NCBI GenBank assembly: GCA_942159475.1
Contig: OW804094.1
Span: 8,067,555-8,131,554, forward strand
Length of the DNA: 64,000 bases
From: Sthenelais limicola
Lineage: Eukaryota > Annelida > Polychaeta > Phyllodocida > Sigalionidae
Direction: 5' to 3'
Shown here in pieces: positions 46,501-58,500 of the stretch (position 1 is its first letter; each line of letters opens with the position of its first letter). A program made the translations under genes and the position numbers. The notes under the pieces are model-generated. The model had not been told where the DNA came from and did not search any database. It saw nothing but the letters and a program-made list of their open reading frames with translations.

Positions 46501-49500
46501 ATCATCATAAGGCAATATATGGTGATGTACCAATCAATGATATAATGGATGTCCATATTCAAGAGCTGTAGTAGAAACTTCAAAGCAATATTAGCATTTC
46601 TTCTCTCTTCCCAGAGGGTTTTTGTCGGAGTCTACTTACTGGTATACCTGTCAAAAATGATATCTTGCTGACATTGGCTTTAGATGAAGCAAACGACTTT
46701 TTGCAAGAGCATTTGATTTGTCTCAATAATTCAAACTAAACATAATCGTATAATTTCTATTTTGGCGGACCCAGAAAATTAAGAGCAAATTCATCCTAAA
46801 CATTCTCTAGTACACTTAACAAACCTCGTCTTAAGTCCAGCGGCAACGTGAATCGAACTAACGCAAAAATATATACAACTTGGGAGTTAATAGACAAACC
46901 ATTTACATATAAAAAGAAAACATTAAAATTAGGTCTAGAAATACACAGTGTAATGTTTATGCATTCTAATGCAAACAGCATTGGACAAGTGCAACTTAAT
47001 GTTAGCAAAGTGTATTAGTAGACATATGCTCTTTTAAGTTCTTCCCATTAATTCCTATTTGCCCAAGAAAACTTTACACAAAAATTAGCCTGAAAACAGG
47101 GGTGCATTGGGAATGACAGGTGAATATTATCAGGATTGTGATGGGTGTGTGCACATTATGACAACCACTGGGGTGGAATATTAACAATCTTCTCAACCAG
47201 AGGCTATTAAGATGTGGAAGACAAGGACACTGTCCCTATCTAGCTTACCACCTTTGTTGGTTATGTGTCTTTCGTTATATATTTTATAATTATTTATAGA
47301 CTTATCGTAGGAAGTTGAATTAAAATTTAGATTTTTATGAGCAACTCCTAGGGTTGTGGGATCTCTGTTAATACATCTTTTATACCATAATTTTTTAGGA
47401 CAAGAATCAACCTTATTTAGTATATGTTTTGGTCTATTGGACATAAGTAAATGCTTCAAAACACCGTTGAAATGGCCCATACTCTAGCAATATTCTTCAG
47501 AAATACGGGAAGGTGCGACCGCCATTGTGTTTGAATTACTTGAATTACTCGGAGGGCCTTTCAAGAAAGGCGGTTGGTCGCTGTTCATCTAGCAGACTCA
47601 ATTCTTAACAGGCTTTGCCTAGGGCAGATGGGCAATACCAAATTGTGTGGTCTATATATTATTTATATATTATCTAGCAATCTATAGTATGTGGCTAAGT
47701 AATGTTACTTCAAACAGCAGCGTACAATAGAGATACGTACCTTGCCCTTTGGACTTAACTCTTGCCTTTGTCCCAAATAACATTTCACGGAAGGTTCGAG
47801 ACTTTTTGACATTCAGTTCTATGTCTTCAAATTGTCTTGGGTTGATATCTGAAGAAAAATAAAATTAAAGAACTGTAAATGGTATACTCAAGGAAATATT
47901 GGGTACTTTACCCTAGCAATTCTTCTTTGATATTATCAGCGCCAGTTATTAAAACTGCATCATGCAAAGATGCATATGATAATAATGGGTTATATCAAAC
48001 ATTTATTTAGGCATGAAGTCTTACCACACCTTATTTTTAACCTACTGCAAGACTATGTAGCCCCACGTTACAAGTGAAGATAAATAGAACTAACTAACTA
48101 ACTAACTAACTCTGCCTATGGCATTAATTGTGCTTATGTGGACGAATCTCGTCCAATAAATTTTCGATTATTGCCGGCTCATTCCATTCTCTCTATGTAT
48201 TGTATTGTGTGAGCTTTGTTTTACTTTATTTTACTTTGTTGATATATATATATGATAAACATTTATATTATCTCTGATATTACAGTAGAGGGACCTGTCA
48301 GAAGAACTGCCCTCGACATAAACATAAGACCCATTCTCCTTGTAAGCCATAAGTATATAAAAATGGAAAATAAAAGTTTCAATAAATAAATAATGATAAT
48401 TCACCTCCAGGATTACGCAGACTCTGTATTCTCTCACGTTCAGCCTTGTGCTGCTTCTTCCTATCGTCAGGCATATTCTCTAGTTCTAGCGCTAACACAC
48501 CGATCTGCGACCTAGGCGCAGAATTCTTCTTCTTGGAGGAGAGCAGAGATAACATACTACCAGACTTACTGTCCTTGTCCTTTCCACCACCACCACCACT
48601 ACTACCCTCAGCTCTGACGTCATCAGCCAGCGTCTCTGGCATCTCCTGGAGGATGACGTCATGGCTATGGGGTATAAGCATATTGTCAAAGTGCTCAATA
48701 ACAGCATCAGGCTGGTCAAGGTCATAGTGGTCATCATTAGGGTCATCGCGGGTGCTTGGGTCAGATATGGTAGGGGAGCTGGAGTCTGGGATGACCAAGC
48801 GGGCATTCTCTGGGAAGGACATCACTCGCACCTTCAATAAGAATATATGTATAGATTTCAATGATAAAATCTGTTTATTTCTAGGTCATTTTTTAGATTC
48901 CCTTGTACACGATTTTAATACATAATAGGGGATGTAAACTTCACATGTCTGTCACAGTGCATTCTGGGATGGATTCTGATGAAATCTGGCATAAAACATT
49001 TTGGCACTTTTTCATTGAAAATAACAAGAATGTTTTCACCAATATCACAGCTTGTATAAATGATCTATGTTAACCAAATGCATGATGGGAAAGTCGGTGA
49101 CTTGTGTCATGGAAACATGTATAATATATGGATATTGATATTAGGGCATTGATAAATAGTCCATGCTGAACGTAGCATGTTTTCTATAGATTTTACATTG
49201 TACCAGCGGTCCCATAATTTCATGTCAATCAAGATTCAAAATGGCAGCTATGCAAATCACCTATTGAAGGGAATGTGAGAGGTACTGGATTGTTACCAAG
49301 GTTCTCCACCAGTGTTATAACATGGTTTATAAATCGAATATATATTTTGGATATTGCAGAACAATTGTGAAAGGAGAAATAAATAGAGACTGGAGGCTTG
49401 AAATCCTGGGATCCTAAATGATTAGAATGTAAGATTTTTTGCTATCTAACTGCGAAGAAATGGCATTGAATATCAGAAAGGAATACATTTTACTATCAGA

Positions 49501-52500
49501 AAAATGACGATTTATCATTTATTGGGCCTATCTAAATATGTTTACAAAAGTATATATAAAAGTACATATATACAGTAGTATACTATAAAATAAGTAATCA
49601 AATAATATAAGGGATAACCTATTCATAGCAATTACCTGTTCTTCAGTCATCACTCTCCCTATTGCCCCTCTTCCACCTCCTCCTCCCCCACCACCAACAC
49701 CACGGTCAAGGTCATCCAGGTCCTGGAGGAGACTGGGGACGCCCACACTGGTACGACTGTCGTCATGCATGACGTCATTCTCATCCAGGCTGTTGTTGAA
49801 CTCCCCCTGGTGGGAATCCACCCTGTAATCCACCACTGAATCCTGGGGGAATTCCATGAAGCTGCCATCCGGGGTGTGGTGCGCAGGCGTCACCGGAACA
49901 GATGTTATCAGGCCAGACCCTGGAGCAGCAAAACCATTTATTCAAGATGAATTTTAGAATAAAGTCAGAGGATAAATTATAAATTTTTCAAGGCGAAAAC
50001 GAAGATAAATAATGAATGCTCCCATGGATTTATCCTGACCTTATGGTTTCATAAGATTAGGCCTGGCTAGTTTATAGATTTGAATGTCATGAAATAGTAC
50101 TATAATGATTATGTTAACAGATATTTATATTTGAACTTCAATGAACTTTTGAATGAAATGTATCGCATCACCGAAATTTCAGTTAATAAACTTGTTTTTA
50201 AAAAAAGGCGAAACCTGCCGGACCATGGTCCTTGACCGTTGAAAGACCACTGAAAATTCAGTTTCACTGGTCTGACTGTCCTGTGAACAACTTGTATGAA
50301 ACTTTGGAGAACACTTTGGAGAATTGGTGAAAGTTCCTTTTCACCAGTCCTCCTGCCAGGTGAAAGTTCTAAAGTTTTCGCCATTTCTGATATTGATATC
50401 ATTGTTTGCGTTTTATTTCAGATGAAAAAAACTACCTTTGAGATCTCATGGGAAAAACTTCCATAGGAGGAACGTAAAGGGCCTAGTCCATTAAGCCGAT
50501 TCTGATTCAGAATTTAGTTGAAAATATCATGAGAATCGTCTTAGTGGACTAGGGCCTTAAGATGAATGAACTAATATTTATGAAGTCTTGTCATGAACAT
50601 GATTTTGAGACAGACGGGGAGCATTCAGTTAATATAGATATTTCTGACAGACAGGGAGCATTCAGTTTATAGAGGTATTTCTGATAGACAGGGACCATTC
50701 AGTTTATATAGATATTTCTGACAGACAGGGAGCATTGAGTTTATATACATATTTCTGATACACAGGGAGCATTGAGTTTATATAGATATTTCTGATACAC
50801 AGGGAGCATTGAGTTTATATAGATATTTCTGATACACAGGGAGCATTGAGTTTATATAGATATTTCTGATACAAAGGGAGCATTGAGTTTATATAGATAT
50901 TTCTGATACAAAGGGAGCATTGAGTTTATATAGATATTTCTGACAGATGGGGAGGATTCAGTTTATATAGATATTTCTGATAGACAGGGAGCATTGAGTT
51001 CATATAGATATTTCTGACAGACAGGGAGCATTGAGTTTATATAGATATTTCTGATAGACAGGGAGCATTGAGTTTATATAGATATTTCTGACAGGGGGCA
51101 TTCAGTTTATATAGATATTTCTGATACACAGGGAGCATTGAGTTTATATAGATATTTCTGATACACAGGGAGCATTGAGTTTATATAGATATTTCTGACA
51201 GACAGGGAGCATTGAGTTTATATAGATATTTCTGATAGACAGGGAGCATTGAGTTTATATAGATATTTCTGACAGGGGGCATTCAGTTTATATAGATATT
51301 TCTGATAGACAGGGAGCATTGAGTTTATATAGATATTTCTGACAGGGGGCATTCAGTTTATATAGATATTTCTGATAGACAGGGAGCATTCAGTTTATAT
51401 AGATATTTCTGAAAAGCGGAACATCTCATGATTAGAAACAACAATTAGTCCTTTGCTGCAGTAGACGTTGTGAAAGCCTGCAATTTGGGAAAGTCAAGAT
51501 TTTTCATGCAGACTACATATAAATTCAATTCATACATTATAACAAATGAAAATTCATATGATTAACAGTTACATTATGTATATATAAGAACAGACTTTTC
51601 CCCCACATAAGTATTAGTGGTTAAATCTAGCTTGATAATGTTTTATATTTAGCTCTAAACTAAGCTCTAAGAGGTTAAAAAGAAGCAATTTTAAGTAATT
51701 TAAAAAGTCCTTCAATACTTATTTTCTGATTCAGTGTAATTCTGACTGCATGTACAAGTTACATTGGATGTTAACAGCTTGGATGTGACTTCTTTGCCAT
51801 GATTTTAGATCAATGAAACCCCAAGGATCTAAATCATCGAAAGTTGAGGTAGAGGGTAGAGGTGAGAGGGGAGTGAAGGAAACCATTTAAAATAAGACAT
51901 TTTGAAAAGGTTTGATGCTTTGAGACAGCGGGAAATGTTTGTATTTACTTTGTAGTGTATAATTCAAGCAGTCGGGTGATAAGCAAACAGATATACTCTG
52001 TTCAATAAGTAGTTGACACAGGTTAAACAGGCTTCTTTAAGAAGGGAGTAAAGTGGGGGACTTTTGACTTTCGACCATGGCCAAATGTACAGCTGCATTG
52101 TACAGCACTGTCTATATTTCATGTGCAGCAGCTGTCTTTCCCCTTCCATGGAAGGAAGAGCTGGTTATAATGGCCCTGTTTCCCCATGGTTGATTGTAAA
52201 GAGCGACTCGCAGGGCAAAGGGTTGACAGGAACTTGTCATAAATAGTCCTCACTATTGTATACTATGTATCCATGGGATACATCTGGATATACAGCCTAC
52301 AGCTGGTTATAATGGCCCTGTTTTGTTATGGTTGATTGCAAAGAGCGGCTCGCAGGGCAAAGGATTGACAGGACATTGTCCCAAATAGAAGTAAAAAAAT
52401 CCCCCACTTTTCCCTCTTCTTAAAGAAGACCATTTAGCCTGTGTCAACTCCTTATTGAATAGAGTATAGTGGACACCCAATTCCACAGGCTTGATAGAAT

Positions 52501-55500
52501 AGTGTGACTGCTTTGGAGACTAGGCTAAAGATGTAGGTACATTGGAAAAGTCAGAAAAGCATATCAAATATTTACTGACACTGATTTAAACCTAATCTTC
52601 TTGCAAGATTCAGTTCAATACGCAAATAATGACCTTTCCCCTTTTGTATAAAATGCGACAGCCTAGTTTTCTAAATTCCATATGGCAGACTGAATTTACA
52701 ACAGCTCGCTTGAATTCAGGCTCCTCATATATAGTAGTAAAATATTTTTGGCAGTAGTAGCTCTAGGTATAACTGGTTTATGAAATGTTCTTTTTTTTCA
52801 GGACCTTCAATACCTTAACTTTTCTTTTTTTTTCTAATAATAAATTTCTAATAATAAATTTTAGTCCAGCTACATGTTCATGTTATTAATTCTCATGGAA
52901 CCAATTTTACTGATGACATTATTTTAATTTCAGCTATTTAGCCCCAATTTCAGCTATTTAGCCCCAATTTCAGCTATTTAGCCCCAATTTCAGCTATTTA
53001 GCCCCAATTTCAGCTATTTAGCCCCAATTTCCGTAATTTCAACAGTATGGTAAATAAACCAGTGTCAGCACACAGAACTGGTGATCAAGTGACCTGCAAT
53101 GATTCAGTTTCTATGGAAACGTACGTTTGGGTTTTCCTTCCGGGTCAACGATGGTGAAGGCTATACCATGTGGGGAGAGTACAGAACAATCTCTAAGAAC
53201 ATATCCTTTGGCATACTTCATGTCATATTTTTTAGCGAAAAATATTTAAAAAAAAATAAAACTAATATTATCATCCAATAAATTAGATAAATTAATATTA
53301 TCATCCAATAAATTAGTGCACCCAGTCCATTACATGTGACTTAAAATCTAGAATCAACAATTATAAGCAGTCATATTTACTGATTTAGATCTTTGACGAA
53401 GAACTTTTAAATTAAGACCCTTTCACCATTATTTTTTTTAATTTCAAACGCCATGCTTCCTATACAATCCTATATTAAAGGGGCAGACCTTAAATAAGTT
53501 GTATTGTTTTATGGCCGGTGGTGGGCATGACATATAGTGGAGTGATTGGGTTACACACAAACACACATTAGCATTACATGGTTGTTGATAGAAGAATATA
53601 AACATAATCATGTTGTAACATGTTGTGTCTTTATAAATAAGGATAGGACTGTACCAAACTGCTGTTTCCTGTATATCCCTGGAAGAAAAATGGAGGAAAA
53701 TGTAAGAAAATAATAGGATGTCGCCAACAGGCTTTTCGTACCCGTTGTAGCCTGCTGCAACACGAGAGTTCTTATAACAGTACTATGAACATTCCAAAGG
53801 GTAACCCCAAAACAACCTTTTTTCTTTCGAGCATTTACAATAACAATTATTTGAATCTTTTCTCGGTTTGCACTATGTTCGATATTCAATTGCAATTAAT
53901 TCTAATGGCAATCAATAAGAACTGAATTGATTTGTCACTTCCGAATTGAAAAGAGAAGCCCAGAAAAATTATAATGGAGTTACCCTAGTAAAAAACTGCA
54001 TGCAAATTTGGCATGTTTCAATAGCGCAAAATCACTCAATCCCCAAAATTAGTCCCAAAAGGACCACTTTTTAGCATGCAACTATTGTATAACAGTAGTA
54101 ATACTGTAGCTCTAGGTAATAACTTGATATTCTTGGTTTGCACTATGTTCTTCATTCAATTGCAATTAATTCTATATTGTCAACAAATAGAAACAAATGG
54201 ATTTGTCACTTCTGAATTGAATAGATAAGCACATAGATATTCCAATGGAGTTACCCTAGTAAAAAATTACATGCAGATCTGGCATGTTTCCAAAGCGCAA
54301 AATCACCCCAAATTTTGTGATCAGTTTCAGGAAAATGAGTCATAAGTCGCAAAATACGGATTTTGAGATATCACCATAATTGAAAGGATGACCAAGCCGA
54401 TTCCAATGAATGTAAAGATTAAGGACATCTTATAAGTACTTTTATCTTTTTAGGTAGATGTTATTTTTGAAAAAAATGCTTGCAATATTTCTGGGTGGAT
54501 AATTACCAGTAAAGTAGGTAAATATACTCAATGGGATGATCTAAGAAACGCACTGATATGATAAATAAACTGTCTTGAATTGTTGTGTTCTATCCATTTT
54601 CTCACAAGAAATCCAAGGAATGTAAATACAATGGTTTTTTTCATTTATTTTTAAGAAAGAAAATACCAGTTTTACATATATGTTTTTAAAATCATTAAAA
54701 TATTGTTCTTTAATTAAACATGAATAATGATCAGAGTTTACAAACTATCTGAGATGGAAATAATGGAAAGTTGTTAATACTTAATTTGTAATAGATAATG
54801 TTTAATAGATAAACTATACCATACAAATAATAATTAGTTATGTGGTTTACAAGTCAGGACTACTTTGCATTATATACATGTTGTAGTAAAGAAGCTTATT
54901 TTCAAAAGATTATATTTATGTCAACTTAATTGTCAAATGGCAAGATCATTTAGCTTACCAAATAAACTACTTTCAGAGGCTATTTTGAAATACAGATATG
55001 AAGTTTTGGGCATGCATTATTTTAGCTCTACTTAAATAATATCTTCAATACTTATTAAATTCATCAAATAACAATATTTTCATCAAATATTTTCCCTTAC
55101 ATCACAGAATCAGACAAATTTCTAATGACTGAAGTTATGTATTTGGTTTTATAATGTCATGATCCTGTTCTATAACCTATTCCAGAATTCCTCTTTTTCT
55201 CTCTCATTTTCTCCCCTAATCTTTAATTCCGACCTGTATAGTGACCAGAACTGATCCCATAATTTTTTTGGCAAAATACCAAAGGAAACCAATGGAATCT
55301 CAGCGCTTTTGGAAGGAAGAAATTCAAGGCTTGATTTTTTATAACTTTAATGACGGGACCTGGGGTTTGTAGTTATTGTTTATACAGGCCAATGATATAT
55401 TTGACCAGTTTTACATTCAGATTTTATATCAACGCCAAAAAAAATAGGTGTATTTCCGATTTTTCTGGCTGAAAACTAGGTAGGGGGTGGTAACTTTTTT

Positions 55501-58500
55501 TAAAAATTTCTTATTTTAGGAAACCACTTCCAAAGAACGGAAAAAATGTCTATTTTGTAATAATAGTTGTTTTAAACATGGAAAATGTGCTATTTGACAG
55601 TTCCGGGTTAGGAAAACCCGTTTTCCTGCTTTTATAAGTTTTTTTTTTGTCAAAAAATCCAAAAAAAGTAAGATATGTTAAAAAAACAACAGGTATGGTC
55701 AAACATGGTTTTTCTAAGGGGGGGTGGGGGGCGAGTAAATCGGAAACACACCTATTTTTTTTTGGCCCGATTGGCCTGTTTTTCAACTTTTACTTTGTGA
55801 TTCACTCTGTGGAAGGTGTGAGAGGTGAATCAGGGGAAAGTGTACAGTAAGAAACAGAATCGTCGAAAATTTTAAGGCCATTTAATGGATTCTAACAGGA
55901 TTCAAGACCCATATAATGATTTTCCAGGCCCTTCAAACAAAATGCCCATTTTCAAGGCTTTTCAAAGCCTTGAATTTGTTTTTCCAAATTCAAGACTTTT
56001 CCAGGCCCCACAGAGACCCTGACCAAATAGGAAAAGAAATAAGTAATAGCCAAAGTTGAGTTAGTTAAAGTCTTGCCACAGAAAAGAAGCAATATACAGG
56101 GTTTCTCCGGTACTCTACCTTGGTATCGTTTACGATTACCTGCACAGTAGTAGGTGAAATAAGTGAAAACATAAACAAAATGTTGAGGAAAACGGCAACA
56201 ATATCAAAGTCTGTAAAATTGAATTCAACAACTGGTAACAGCTTTTACTCCACGTTGGTGTATGTACCACATGCTATTTGTATGGGCGGGAGTAGTGTGG
56301 TAATTTGCACTAGTTCAACGCGTGTGGTATGACATTGCCATTCCCTCTTCCTCCCCCCAGTACACAGCTATATACTTATACATAGCAACGTGGTAGTAAA
56401 TATAGAAGCTTAATTAGAATGTGGTATTCGGGACACTATTGCACTGTCCTCGATGTTTGTTTTTTTTGTAACCCACTCGCTTATTGGCTTGTGGGCCACT
56501 AAAAAAACAAACATCTTGGACAGTACAATAGTGTCCCTTGTACCACATTCTCATTAGGTTCTCTCTATAGGGTAAATTACCAGGTTTCAAAGGAGGACAT
56601 TGCTTTAAAGTTGTTTTCCTTTAAAGCTGACATTAAATTTAACAAAACTAAGTAGATGTTTTCAATAAACAAAATTCAAGAAGGAAAAATAAGGGGAAAA
56701 TGAATTGGAAAAGTAATAACAGGCTATGAGTTGACCAGTAAAATTAATAAAAGAACATATATGGGATGTGTTCTCCAGGAAAATTTTATGTGAGCGATAG
56801 GGGAGAGACAACGATGCCATTCTGGATGTCCACTCACATTAAAATATGGAAAAAGCAGACTAAATATATAGAATGCAAAACTTCTGCCAAAGAATGTAAT
56901 CATTGCTTCTATGTAAATAACCATCTGCTGTATGTTGATACAACATCTTACATACCCTGCCCACAATCGGACTGTGCATGCTACGCAGGGCTCGAAAAAA
57001 ACCTATCAACTTCATTTTCCCATTGGGCAAGTGGCAGCCAAGATTTACTTGCCCAACATCATTTTTCACTTGCCCAAATTTATTTGCAGAGTTATAAATT
57101 AAATCACGCTATCTGTATGTATCTTGTTTCATTATAGACATCACAACAGGGGTTTGAAATCGGTGCTGTAGAGATTTTCACTTGCCCAATTGGGCAACTA
57201 ACATTAAATTTTACTTGCCCAGAGACATTTTTTAGTTGCCCCAGGCAAGTAAACAAGATTTTTTTAGCCCTGCTACGTATCGATGTAATTTTGATAAGAC
57301 TTCTGCCTAATATCTGTACAAGGTGACAACTAGTATAGTAGATGTAACCCTCCTATCATTTGCTCTAAGTGATATGGGAGTATCCTACATATAAATAAAT
57401 AAAAATAAATGGATCTGGTATAAAACTTACGTGATCGCGTAACACCACCAGTCAGCGTATCCATCCAGCTGTACTCTGCGTAGATCTCTTTAAAGGCAGG
57501 ATACTTCCCCACGTCCTGTAAGTAGGCATATTTCCCTTTTAGTTTCCTACTTCAGGTGGCAATTTTTAAAATGGCAGGGTCTCCACTTTTTTTTTATCAG
57601 AGAAAACTTTTATATCAGCTTTAGTAAAAGCAATTAAAAACCACATACAGATGATTTAATATTTTGCCGATTAAAAGGTATTTGGATCAAATCGGAAAAA
57701 AATCAAGGCTCATGACATGTCAGTATATCAGGTAGGAAGAGTTGGCCCTGTGCCAAGATGAGTACCCATACAGTATATACAGCAGCGCCACCTGTAATAC
57801 TAACCCAGCACTATAAAGCCCATGCTGTTAAAATAAATTGAGTCACTAAACCTTTGGTGCTTGAAGGGATAACTTCATTGTTTCTCTCTTCCTTTTATCA
57901 GGATCTAGATTTAGATTTAGAAAACAATTCATTCAGGTCATGGACCGCTGTTGAAGAAGACTCTCCAGCGTATGGGAGGTTTTCAGCTTCTTCTTACAGT
58001 TGTATTGATATATATCAGTAATGATAACTATTTGGGTTAGATTTTCAGAAAATGTACAATTCACCCTCACCAATCCTCTCAAATAACCCACATTTAAGAC
58101 AAAAATGAGTTTCAAAATGTAGTTTAACATAACAGAACTAATACTTTAAATCAATGCGATACCAAATATACTCTAATATACCCAGTATTCCTCATTTTTC
58201 AGCCTAATTAACAGAATTTCCTAAATCATATGTGTAGAGATGCCAATTGTGCATTTTCTGAAAATCTGACCCACATATTCCCAAGATAAACCCAACATCA
58301 GGATATATCAATGGTGGAGAACCCGAGCATGCCTTACCCAAACCGTCATGACTAGTGTTTTGTGAGCGCGCAGTACATCCACAGCATCACTGTGACTGAT
58401 CCTCTCAAAGCTCTGGCCATTCACTGACATGATCTGGTCGCCTATCTTCAGCCCAAACTGCTCAGCGATACCGCCAGGATCAACCCTAGAATGACAACAG

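Noticed and set aside
46836..46870. tRNA-like B-box (TTAGTTCGATTCAC on the minus strand)
   Set aside because: No matching acceptor stem, anticodon stem or A-box at the right distance.
47193..47480. 95-codon minus-strand ORF in a PDZD7 intron
   Set aside because: PDZD7 phases are complete without it, there are no good splice sites, and it is not recognisable. It may be a transposon relic.
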